Assembly (NCBI GenBank): GCA_035556735.1
Contig: DATMFF010000015.1
Span: forward strand, 26,707-90,706
DNA: 64,000 bases
Direction of reading: 5' to 3'
Origin: CANJBX01 sp035556735
GTDB taxonomy: Bacteria; Pseudomonadota; Alphaproteobacteria; Rhizobiales; Xanthobacteraceae
Made by a program: the position numbers and the translations under genes. Below the pieces are notes generated by a model that was not told the DNA's origin, did no database searches, and saw only the letters and a list, made by a program, of their open reading frames with translations. Position 1 is the stretch's first letter, and every line of letters begins with the position of its first letter. Positions 44,704-52,656 of this stretch are shown here, in pieces.

Positions 44704-44720
44704 CGTGCGTCCGAAATAGC
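44689..44720. repeat. 16-bp tandem duplication across the dehydratase stop codon
   Basis: GTGCGTCCGAAGTAGC is followed directly by GTGCGTCCGAAATAGC. The first copy contains the stop codon. The second, just outside the gene, gives a silent duplicate of the last codons. Confidence 0.8.
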
Positions 44721-45227
44721 GGCGGCAGAGCCAGCGCGGCTGTCAGGGCCACGCGCCGGGCGTCGGGCGCCGCGCGCCCGGGCGTCAAGCGCCGCGCGCC
44801 GGGGGCCGCGCCGCGCGCTTGGTACAACGGCCACGCGCCGCGTTCGACGGTTGTCCCCGAAGTTCCCGCCGGCACGGCGCGCGCTGGCGTTTTGGGCCGC
44901 CGCGCGGCCTTATCCCGCGACAGGCGGGCGAGCGCGCGGCTCCCCCGCCCGGCGGAGCTTGTGCACCATGCATCGCGCATATCCCGGCGCCCGGAGCGGA
45001 CGACGTTCCACGACGAACCCGCCGGAGACCCGGCGCTCGCCGGCCAGACTATGTCATGCTCCCTCCGATCCCTCTCATTTCGGGTATCATGAGGACGCGA
45101 CCCGGCCTCGTCAGCGTGCCGGCGCGATCGATCTGGCACGTTCGTTGCGTGTGGACAGGCTCCGACCTCTCGCTGCTATCATTCCGCCGGAACCGCCATC
45201 GACCACTCCCGTCTCGGATCTATCACC
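44704..45227. other. 524-bp GC-rich gap without a supported gene
   Basis: It holds a 21-bp direct repeat, CCGGGCGTCGGGCGCCGCGC-type, at 44757-44777 and 44778-44798, followed by simple GC-rich sequence. Open frames here are compositional and match no family I know. The promoter of the amidase operon should lie in the last 200 bp, but I cannot place it. Confidence 0.4.
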
Positions 45228-45503
45228 ATGGCTCGCACGTCGAAATCTCCGGCGAAACGCCGGCCCGCACCCGCGCGCAAAGCGCGTCGTCCGGCCAGGC
45301 GCCGGCCCGCCGCCGCCAAGCCCCGCCGCGATCCGCTCGACGACTTCATCGTCGCGGCGGCGCGCGCCCTCGACCTGCCGGCGAAACGACCCTGGCTGCC
45401 TGCGATCAAAGCGAATCTACGTGTGACGCTGCAGCACGCGAGCCTCGTCGCAGAATTCCGGTTGCCCGATGACGCCGAGCCGGCGCCGGTGTTCAGGGCC
45501 TGA
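45228..45503 (+). CDS. AtzG-like (DUF4089, GatC-like) amidase small subunit
   Basis: This 91-residue protein has a basic Lys/Arg/Ala/Pro-rich N-terminus (about 1-33) followed by DPLDDFIVAAARALDLP, NLRVTLQHASLVAEF and a C-terminal EPAPVFRA, the DUF4089 pattern. In Pseudomonas ADP, AtzG binds and stabilises AtzE in 1-carboxybiuret hydrolysis. The amidase gene starts 2 bp after this stop, exactly as expected for such a pair. The basic tail is longer than usual; a later start is possible but no better one is visible. Confidence 0.8.
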   Translation: MARTSKSPAKRRPAPARKARRPARRRPAAAKPRRDPLDDFIVAAARALDLPAKRPWLPAIKANLRVTLQHASLVAEFRLPDDAEPAPVFRA

Positions 45504-45505
45504 TC

Positions 45506-46930
45506 ATGAGCCACTCATTCGATCCCACCTGGGCAACCGCCAGCGAGATCGCCCGCGCCGTCGCGAGCGGCGAAACCACCGCCTCGTCCGTCATCGACGC
45601 CACGCTGGCACGGATCGCCAAGGCCGATCGCACGCTCAATGCATTCACCAAGGTCACGTCCGCGCGGGCGCGAGCGCGGGCGCAGGCGGTCGACAAAGCA
45701 CGCGCGGCGGGAGAGCCGCTCGGGCCTTTGGCCGGCGTGCCCTTCGGCGTGAAAAACCTGTTCGACATTGCCGGCGTCACCACCCTCGCCGGCTCGAAGA
45801 TCAACCGTGCAAATCCCGCCGCCGGGCGCGACTCACCGCTGATCGAACGCCTGGAGGCGGCTGGCGCCGTTTTGGTCGGCGCGCTGAACATGGGCGAATA
45901 TGCCTATGATTTCACCGGCGAGAACATCCACGACGGCCCGTCACGCAATCCGCACGACACGTCGCGGATGACCGGGGGATCGTCCGGCGGATCGGGCGGT
46001 GCGGTTGCCGGCGGACTGATCCCGTTTTCCCTCGGCTCCGACACGAATGGCTCAATCCGCGTGCCGGCCTCTCTCTGCGGTCTGTTCGGACTGAAGCCCA
46101 CCTATGGGCGTTTGCCGCGCAACGGCAGCTTCCCGTTCGTGGACAGTCTCGACCATCTCGGCCCGCTGGCTCGCAGCACGCGCGATCTCGCGCTCGCTTA
46201 TGACGTCATGCAGGGCCATGATCCCGCCGACGCGGCCTGCGTCGACCGGCCGCGCGAGCCCGTCAGTGCTCAACTCGAAACCGGCATCGACGGACTGCGG
46301 ATCGCGGTTGCCGGTGGCCATTTCCAGCAGGGCGCCTTCCCCGAGGCGCTCACCGCACTCCACCAGGTCGCTGATGCGCTTCGAGCGCGGCAGGAGGTCG
46401 AAATCCCGCAGGCGGCTCGCGCGCGGGCCGCAGCCTATGTCATCACCGCGGCCGAAGGCGCAACTCTGCATCTCGAGCGGCTGCGCCGGCAGGCTGACGA
46501 TTTCGATCCGGCCGTGCGCGACCGCCTGATTGCAGGCGCGATGGTCCCCGCGGCGCATGTGCTGGCGGCGCAGAAGTTCCGTCGCTGGTACCGAGCCGAA
46601 GTCCGCAACATTTTCGAGAGCGTGGACGCGATCATCGCGCCGGCAACGCCATGCACCGCACCGAAGATCGGGCAACAGACGTTCGTGCTCGACGGAGTCG
46701 AGATGCCCGTGCGCGCCAACTTGGGCATCTATACGCAGCCCATCTCCTTCATTGGTCTTCCCGTCGTGTGCGTGCCGGTTCCGCAGACCCCGCTTCCAAT
46801 CGGCGTGCAGATCATCACCCGGCCGTGGCGGGAAGATATTGCGCTGCGGGTCGCCTATGCATTGGAGCGTGATCGCATCGCCGTCGCGCCGCGACCGCGG
46901 CCAAGCCGCGTGAACCCGGCGAAGAACTGA
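45506..46930 (+). CDS. AtzE-family amidase (amidase signature)
   Basis: This 474-residue amidase-signature enzyme has catalytic Lys in GVPFGVKNLFDI, the first Ser in GGSSGGSGGAV, and the nucleophile Ser in GSDTNGSIRVPAS (Asn in place of the common Gly, typical of AtzE). It is probably the catalytic partner of the AtzG-like protein, hydrolysing an amide such as 1-carboxybiuret or a related ureido acid. The operon continues after 484 bp with tctCBA, which may import the substrate. It has no signal peptide. Its family is clear, its substrate inferred. Confidence 0.87.
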   Translation: MSHSFDPTWATASEIARAVASGETTASSVIDATLARIAKADRTLNAFTKVTSARARARAQAVDKARAAGEPLGPLAGVPFGVKNLFDIAGVTTLAGSKINRANPAAGRDSPLIERLEAAGAVLVGALNMGEYAYDFTGENIHDGPSRNPHDTSRMTGGSSGGSGGAVAGGLIPFSLGSDTNGSIRVPASLCGLFGLKPTYGRLPRNGSFPFVDSLDHLGPLARSTRDLALAYDVMQGHDPADAACVDRPREPVSAQLETGIDGLRIAVAGGHFQQGAFPEALTALHQVADALRARQEVEIPQAARARAAAYVITAAEGATLHLERLRRQADDFDPAVRDRLIAGAMVPAAHVLAAQKFRRWYRAEVRNIFESVDAIIAPATPCTAPKIGQQTFVLDGVEMPVRANLGIYTQPISFIGLPVVCVPVPQTPLPIGVQIITRPWREDIALRVAYALERDRIAVAPRPRPSRVNPAKN

Positions 46931-47414
46931 AGTGGATTCAATCCGTTACTGAGATCCGGCGACGGGGCGCCAGATAGTACCGCCACTGGAAGCACATGCG
47001 CGCGGCGCAACATGCTGCTGAGAAGTTGCGTTCAGAAATTTTCTCGCCTGTTCGGATGTAGGACGCCGCGACAAAGCGCGGCAGGTTGCCGGCCGGCGAG
47101 CAGACGAGGCCGCACGCAGGATCCGTGCAGCAGCAGTTCATACGCCGGTCCAGAGGCTTGGCAGGCCACCGGACATGAAACCGGTAGCCACTTTTGCGTT
47201 GCACGCGCTAAGCTGGCGCTGGAAATGGCAGCCACCGAACAGCGGTGGGTGTGGGGGAGGAGCCGCGAGACGGATGGGGCCAGCCTGCAGCATGATTGCC
47301 TGCCTGCGGACGCTCGCCCTCGCGCGCGGAGCGCGCGTCAACCCCTGCCTATGCCTCCGTCATCTCGAAACGATTTGACCATAACCAACTCGAGAAACTC
47401 GCAAGGAGAAGGAC
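46931..47414. other. 484-bp gap without a supported gene
   Basis: No frame has convincing coding character. A cysteine-rich minus-strand frame at 46938-47204 matches nothing I recognise. The base composition is lower in GC than the flanks, and the stretch may be a decayed gene. The last 20 bp carry the AAGGAGA ribosome site for tctC. Confidence 0.4.
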
Positions 47415-48395
47415 GTGACGAAACGCTTCTTTACATTCGCCTGCGCCGCAGCCGCCCTGACGCTCACCGCAGCGCTGGCTCCGGCTTCAGCTCAACAATA
47501 TCCCGGCGATCGGGTCGTACGCATCCAGCTCGGCTTCACCGCCGGCGGCGGCGCGGACATCCTGGCGCGCTGGTATGCTGAGAAGCTCCAGAAGGCGCTC
47601 GGCGGCAACTTCATCGTCGAGAATAAGGTCGGCGCCTCCGGCAATATCGCGCTCGACGCCGCTGCCAAGGCCAAGCCTGACGGTTACACGCTCCTGCTCG
47701 CCTCGACCGTCACGACCGCCGGCAATGCCTCGGTGTTCAAGCAGATGCCGCTCGACGTCACCAAGGACATCGTGCCGATCATCGGGTTCGCCGAGACGCC
47801 ATTCGTCCTGGCGGTCGCGCCGGACTCGCCGATCAACACGGTCGCCGACCTGACCGCCTTTCTCAAGTCCAAGGACGGCAAGGCGACCTATGGCAGTGCC
47901 ACGACCAGCGCGCTGGCCTCGACCGAAATCTATCTGCAGAAGGTCGGCGTGAAGGCAACGCAGGTCGGCTACAAGACCACTGCGGCGGCCATTCAGGACG
48001 TCACCGCGAAGCAGATCGACTTCGCCTTTGCCGACGTCGTGTTCGCCACGGGCCAGGCCAAGCAGGGCCGCATCAAGCTGATCGCAAACGCCTCGAACGT
48101 CCGGTCGCCCGCGCTGCCCAACCTGCCGACGCTCAAGGAAGTGACGGGTGCCGAAACTGGCGACATCGTCGCCCTCTGGGGCCTTTGGTCCGCGGCCGGG
48201 ACGCCGAAGGAGATCCTCGACAAGCTCGCGAAGGCGATGAACGACATCACCAAGTCCGAAGAGACCCAGAAGTTCCTCATCGGCCAGGGTGCAACTCCGT
48301 TCGTCTCGACACCGGAAGACTACAAGAAGAAGTTCGAGATCGCGCTGAAGGCCTGGGCCAACGCGGTCAAAATCGCGAAGATCGAGGTCCAGTAG
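47415..48395 (+). CDS. tctC: Tripartite tricarboxylate transporter binding protein TctC
   Basis: This 326-residue Bug-family protein has a Sec signal peptide (FFTFACAAAALTLTAALAPASA, cleaved before QQYP). IQLGFTAGGGADILARWYAE, KPDGYTLLLAST and FAFADVVFATGQAKQGRIKL are typical of TctC. It binds a carboxylate in the periplasm for TctB-TctA, encoded directly downstream. The start is GTG at 47415, supported by AAGGAGA about 8 nt before. Confidence 0.92.
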   Translation: MTKRFFTFACAAAALTLTAALAPASAQQYPGDRVVRIQLGFTAGGGADILARWYAEKLQKALGGNFIVENKVGASGNIALDAAAKAKPDGYTLLLASTVTTAGNASVFKQMPLDVTKDIVPIIGFAETPFVLAVAPDSPINTVADLTAFLKSKDGKATYGSATTSALASTEIYLQKVGVKATQVGYKTTAAAIQDVTAKQIDFAFADVVFATGQAKQGRIKLIANASNVRSPALPNLPTLKEVTGAETGDIVALWGLWSAAGTPKEILDKLAKAMNDITKSEETQKFLIGQGATPFVSTPEDYKKKFEIALKAWANAVKIAKIEVQ

Positions 48396-48504
48396 CGATG
48401 TTCCTCGTCGGCGGCGCGATACGCGGCGCCGCTGACGACCGCACGACGGGCGGCCGCAGCAAACGCGGCCGCCTCTTTTGATAGATGACAGGCAGGAACG
48501 TTCG

Positions 48505-48957
48505 ATGATCCGCGTCAAACATCCGCAGGACTTCTGGGCAGGCATTCTCTTTCTGACGGTGGGCGTGATCGCGGCCTGGGTTGCCCGCAACTATGTGTTC
48601 GGGTCGGCGACGCGGATGGGCCCCGGCTATCTTCCAAGCGTACTGAGCTGGATGCTGATTGGCCTGGGAGTGTTCCTGGCCGCGCGCGGGCTCATCGAAG
48701 AAGGGCCTGCGCTCGAACGCAGCCTGTTCCGACCGCAGGCTTTCATCATTGTTGCGATCGTGGTTTTCGGGCTTCTGATCGAGCGGGTCGGACTCGTGGG
48801 GTCGGTGATCGTGTCTACCGTCATCGCCGCGCTCGCAAGCGCCGAGATGCGCTGGAAGGAAACGATCATGCTCGCGATCGGACTGGCGATCCTGTGCGCG
48901 GTGCTTTTCGTCAAGCTGCTAGGACAGCCACTGGAACTGTGGAATTGGGGCTCCTAA
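48505..48957 (+). CDS. tctB: Tripartite tricarboxylate transporter small membrane subunit TctB
   Basis: This is a 150-residue protein with four membrane helices. The TctB pattern DFWAGILFLTVGVIAAWVAR is at the N-terminus, and MGPGYLPSVLSWMLIGLG follows. It works with TctA to use the ion gradient for uptake. I preferred the ATG at 48505 over one nine codons earlier because AGGAA is correctly placed. Its stop shares a base with the tctA start (TAATG). Confidence 0.92.
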   Translation: MIRVKHPQDFWAGILFLTVGVIAAWVARNYVFGSATRMGPGYLPSVLSWMLIGLGVFLAARGLIEEGPALERSLFRPQAFIIVAIVVFGLLIERVGLVGSVIVSTVIAALASAEMRWKETIMLAIGLAILCAVLFVKLLGQPLELWNWGS

Positions 48958-50456
48958 TGGAAATCATCGACAATCTCGCGACCGGATTTTCCGTCGCCGC
49001 AACGCCCATCAATCTTCTGTTCTGCCTGTTCGGCTGCCTGATCGGCACGCTGATCGGCGTGCTCCCGGGCATCGGACCGATTGCGACGATCGCGATGCTG
49101 CTGCCGGTGACGTTCAGCCTGAGCCCACTGGGCGCGCTGATCATGCTGGCCGGCATCTATTATGGAGCGCAATACGGCGGATCGAGCACCGCGATCTTGG
49201 TCAACCTGCCCGGCGAATCCTCCTCGGTGGTGACCTGCATCGAGGGCTATCGCATGGCGCAGAAGGGCCGCGCGGGCGCGGCGCTGGCGGTGGCTGCCGT
49301 CGGTTCGCTGTTCGCCGGTTGCGTCGGCACCCTGTTGATCGCCGCATTCGCGCCGATCCTCGCAAAGTTCGCCGAGGAGTTCCGCTCGCCGGAATACTTC
49401 TCGCTCATGCTGTTCGGACTGGTGGCCGCGGTCGTGCTGGCGCACGGTTCGGTGATCAAGGCCATCGCGATGATCGTGTTGGGACTGCTGGTCGGACTGA
49501 TCGGCACCGACACCCAAAGCGGCGTCGCGCGTTTCACATTCGGAATCCCCGAACTCTACGACGGCGTCGACTTCGTGCCGGTTGCAATGGGATTGTTCGG
49601 CTTCGCCGAGATCATGAGCAATCTCGATCGTGAGAGCGGAGCGCGCAAGCTCACCGCGGCAATCAGCAGTTTGTGGCCGACGATCGTCGAAATAAAGCGC
49701 TCCGTTCCCGCCGTGCTGCGCGGGACCGCCGTCGGTTCGCTGCTTGGTCTCTTGCCGGGCGGCGGCGCGGTTCTGTCGTCATTCGCCGCGTACACGCTGG
49801 AAAAGAAGGTCTCGCGTTTCCGGCACGAGTTTGGCACCGGCGCAATCGAGGGCGTGGCCGGCCCCGAGTCGGCCAACAACGCCGGCGCACAGACGTCCTT
49901 CATCCCGCTCCTTACGCTGGGCATTCCCTCGACGCCCGTCATGGCGCTGATGATGGGGGCCATGACAATTCAGGGCATCGCTCCGGGTACTGCGATCATC
50001 AGCGATCGTCCGGAGCTGTTCTGGGGCATGATTACCTCGATGTGGATCGGCAACCTGATGCTGGTCATCATCAACTTGCCGCTGATCGGCGTTTGGGTGT
50101 CTTTGCTCAAGGTACCCTACCGAATCCTGTTCCCATGCATCCTGATCTTTTGCTGCGTGGGCGCCTACAGCATCGCCAACAGCACATTCCTGATCATGCT
50201 GATGGCCGGCTTCGCGGTCCTCGGCTATGTGTTTACGAAATTGAGCTGCGAGGGCGCGCCCTTCCTGCTCGGATTCGTGCTCGGCCCGTTGATGGAGGAG
50301 AACCTCCGGCGCTCGATGGTGTTGTCGTTCGGCGACCCGCTGGTCTTCCTACAGCGCCCGATCTCGCTCGCCATCCTGCTGCTTGCGCTTGGCTTGGTGG
50401 CGCTGATCGTGCTGCCGCAGTTCCGCCAGACCCGCGAGGAGGCGTTCCAGGAATAA
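48957..50456 (+). CDS. tctA: Tripartite tricarboxylate transporter large membrane subunit TctA
   Basis: A 499-residue polytopic membrane protein with about eleven helices. LIGTLIGVLPGIGPIATIAM and YYGAQYGGSSTAILVNLPGE are strongly conserved in TctA, and IEGVAGPESANNAGAQTSFIP marks the second half. It forms the ion-coupled translocation path. It is coupled to tctB by a 1-nt overlap, and a bidirectional terminator follows. Confidence 0.95.
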   Translation: MEIIDNLATGFSVAATPINLLFCLFGCLIGTLIGVLPGIGPIATIAMLLPVTFSLSPLGALIMLAGIYYGAQYGGSSTAILVNLPGESSSVVTCIEGYRMAQKGRAGAALAVAAVGSLFAGCVGTLLIAAFAPILAKFAEEFRSPEYFSLMLFGLVAAVVLAHGSVIKAIAMIVLGLLVGLIGTDTQSGVARFTFGIPELYDGVDFVPVAMGLFGFAEIMSNLDRESGARKLTAAISSLWPTIVEIKRSVPAVLRGTAVGSLLGLLPGGGAVLSSFAAYTLEKKVSRFRHEFGTGAIEGVAGPESANNAGAQTSFIPLLTLGIPSTPVMALMMGAMTIQGIAPGTAIISDRPELFWGMITSMWIGNLMLVIINLPLIGVWVSLLKVPYRILFPCILIFCCVGAYSIANSTFLIMLMAGFAVLGYVFTKLSCEGAPFLLGFVLGPLMEENLRRSMVLSFGDPLVFLQRPISLAILLLALGLVALIVLPQFRQTREEAFQE

Positions 50457-50472
50457 GGCCCCCGCCGGGAGT

Positions 50473-50502
50473 AAAAAAGGCCGGGCACGATGCCCGGCCT
50501 TT
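50473..50502. terminator. Bidirectional intrinsic terminator between tctA and the MetE-like gene
   Basis: A perfect 12-bp stem, AAAGGCCGGGCA, loop CGA, TGCCCGGCCTTT, is preceded by three more A residues, giving a U-run on the minus strand and UUU on the plus strand. It lies between convergent stops and should end transcription from both sides. Confidence 0.9.
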
Positions 50503-50526
50503 CACATTTGCGCGGAGGCAGCGCCT

Positions 50527-51651
50527 TTACGTCGTTCCCCACACGTCCTTGGTGACGTCGACGAGCAAACGAAGCTTCGCGAGTTCCTCGTCGACGGTCA
50601 TGACGTTGCCACCGATGCCGCTCGAGAACCCGCACTGCGGGCTGAGTGCGAGCCGATCGAGCGGAGCGAACTTCGCCGCCTCGTCGATCCGGCGCTTGAG
50701 CTCGTCCTTGGTCTCGAGACGGCGGTCCTTGGTGGTCATCAGGCCGAGCACCGCAATCTTCCCCTTGGGCAGGAAACGCAGCGGCTCGAACCCGCCGGCG
50801 CGGGCACTGTCGTATTCAAGATAATAGACGTCGATGTCGATGCCGTTGAACAGGAGCTCGGCGATCGGGTCATAGCCGCCTTCGGCCACCCATGCGCCGG
50901 CAAAGTTGCCGCGGCACAGGTGCATCGAGACCACCATGTCCTTGGGCACCTGCGCAACCGACTCGTTCAGCACCTTGGCGTAGGTCTTCGGCAGTTCGTC
51001 AGGATCCTCACCGAACTGCTTGGCCTGGTCGCGCAACGCGGGATCACACAGATAGGCGAGGTTGACCTCGTCGATCTGAATGTAACGGCAACCGGCATCG
51101 GCGAGGTCCTTGATTTCCTCGCGATAGACGCGTGCGACGTCCGTATAGAAGTCGTTGATGTCGGGGTAGGCGGTCTTGTCCACGGCATCACGTCCGCCGC
51201 GGAAGTGCAGCGTGCTCGGCGAGGGAAACGTGACCTTCGGAGTCACCTTGGTCACCGACTTCAGGAATTTGAAATCGTCGACGAAGATGGGATGGGAGTG
51301 CCCGATCTTGCCCTGCACCTGCATGCTCGGCGGAGCATGGCCTTCGCGGGTCCCCTCGCTAGTGTGGAACTTCACCGAGATTTTCGAAGGCACGAGCGCG
51401 ACGTTGTCGAACTCCAGCAGGAAGTCGCGCTGCCAGCTCCCCCGGTTGTACTCGCCGTCGGTGACGACCTTGAACCCGAAATCCTCCTGCATGCGCACCA
51501 CGTCGCGGATGGCAGCTTCCTGGATGGGCTGGAGCTCGGTTTCAGTCATCTTCTTCTGCGCGACGGCCTCGCGCGCCTTGATAAGGCTGTCCGGGCGGAT
51601 AAAGCTCCCAACGTGGTGGGCTCGCGGGAAAGCTCCGGTGGGCAACGGCAT
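50527..51651 (-). CDS. Cobalamin-independent methionine synthase-like protein (MetE C-terminal family)
   Basis: This 374-residue protein matches the short MetE-like family. The N-terminal VGSFIRPDSL is present, GCRYIQIDEVNLAYL lies in the middle, and probable zinc ligands are His and Cys in VSMHLCRGNFA and Cys in ALSPQCGFSSG. It lacks the N-terminal half of full MetE, so it may use a different methyl donor or be a demethylase-like relative acting on methylated amines or sulphonium compounds. AAGGAG precedes the ATG at 51651. Confidence 0.82.
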   Translation of the reverse strand: MPLPTGAFPRAHHVGSFIRPDSLIKAREAVAQKKMTETELQPIQEAAIRDVVRMQEDFGFKVVTDGEYNRGSWQRDFLLEFDNVALVPSKISVKFHTSEGTREGHAPPSMQVQGKIGHSHPIFVDDFKFLKSVTKVTPKVTFPSPSTLHFRGGRDAVDKTAYPDINDFYTDVARVYREEIKDLADAGCRYIQIDEVNLAYLCDPALRDQAKQFGEDPDELPKTYAKVLNESVAQVPKDMVVSMHLCRGNFAGAWVAEGGYDPIAELLFNGIDIDVYYLEYDSARAGGFEPLRFLPKGKIAVLGLMTTKDRRLETKDELKRRIDEAAKFAPLDRLALSPQCGFSSGIGGNVMTVDEELAKLRLLVDVTKDVWGTT

Positions 51652-51996
51652 TCTGATCTCCTTGAACGTCGCACTCGGCAAAGATGCCGGACTTGCGGCC
51701 GGCCGCATGCCATGCGCTGGAACGGGACTGGAGCAGCCGGCAGCAAACGTATTACCGCTTCGCTGCTGGCCGCGCGGCTGAAGGTTCAGCCCTGCGCATG
51801 ACCAAGCGAACCGTCAACCGCTTCGCCGCGACCATGCGTTGGCGGCGGGACACAATCACCTTTTTGCGCAAGCTACAAGAACCCGTACCGCATTGCCTGC
51901 CTGGCAAAATCGCTCGGGTTGCGAGTGGGGCCCTGCCCCGATAACTTCCCTTATCCGCGCCCACGGCATGTTCTGGGCCATCACGCGGGGGGAGCC
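51652..51996. other. 345-bp divergent intergenic region
   Basis: Between the minus-strand MetE-like gene and the plus-strand cNMP-binding gene. I see no repeat, operator or RNA gene. GGGGGGAG at 51987-51994 is the ribosome site for the plus-strand gene. Both promoters should be here. Confidence 0.4.
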
Positions 51997-52644
51997 ATGC
52001 ATTTCAGTGATCATTTCGGCGGGGCCGGACAGGCCTTCGCCATGGCCTTTGTGGTTGCGACCTACTCCATGAAGACCATGATCCCCCTGCGCATCCTGGG
52101 CATCGCGACGAACCTCATCCTCATTACCGTCTCCGTCTTCAATCATCAGTTCGGTACTCTGGCCGTTCATGCATTCCTGCTGCCGCTCAATTCTTACCGC
52201 CTCTACCAGATGCTCATACTGGTCAACGGGGTGAAGCATTCGCTGCATCAGGATCTCAACATGGACTGGCTAAAGCCCTTCATGACGCGTCAGCAGTGCA
52301 GGAAAGGGGACGTGCTCTTCGCCAAGGACGCGATTGCCGACACGATGTTCTACACGGTCAGCGGGCGATACCAGCTCGTGGAACTGGGAATCGAGATAGG
52401 GCCGGGGCAGTTGATCGGGGAATTGGGCATGCTGGCACCCAGCAATCGGCGCACCGCATCGTTTGAATGCATCGAGGACGGAATCCTGCTGTCCGTGACC
52501 TACCAGCAGGTCGAGGAACTCTACTATCAGAACCCGGCATTCGGATTCTACTTCCTGCGCCTGTCGACGGCGCGGCTATTCGAGAACATCGCGCGGCTGG
52601 AGACCCAGATAACGAAGCTGCACTCGCTTGGACAGCGTCATTAG
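51997..52644 (+). CDS. Membrane-anchored cyclic nucleotide-binding protein
   Basis: The protein has 215 residues. Residues 1-75 form two or three membrane helices (FAMAFVVATYSMKTMIPL, LGIATNLILITVSVF). Residues about 95-195 form a cNMP-binding barrel with the phosphate-binding cassette GQLIGELGMLAPSNRRTASF (Glu and Arg conserved). It has no DNA-binding helix-turn-helix, so it is not a Crp/Fnr regulator; it looks like a membrane sensor of Popeye-like layout. It converges on a predicted adenylate cyclase gene 12 bp away, a likely functional link. GGGGGGAG precedes the ATG. Confidence 0.8.
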   Translation: MHFSDHFGGAGQAFAMAFVVATYSMKTMIPLRILGIATNLILITVSVFNHQFGTLAVHAFLLPLNSYRLYQMLILVNGVKHSLHQDLNMDWLKPFMTRQQCRKGDVLFAKDAIADTMFYTVSGRYQLVELGIEIGPGQLIGELGMLAPSNRRTASFECIEDGILLSVTYQQVEELYYQNPAFGFYFLRLSTARLFENIARLETQITKLHSLGQRH

Positions 52645-52656
52645 GCCTGCCGGACG

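Noticed and set aside
44819..45472. Overlapping frames upstream of and across the AtzG-like gene
   Set aside because: Pro/Arg/Ala-rich translations typical of non-coding GC-rich sequence; only the frame at 45228-45503 matches a known family.
46938..47204. A cysteine-rich 88-residue minus-strand frame
   Set aside because: No family recognised, no ribosome site, and an irregular composition; it may be a gene remnant but cannot be supported.
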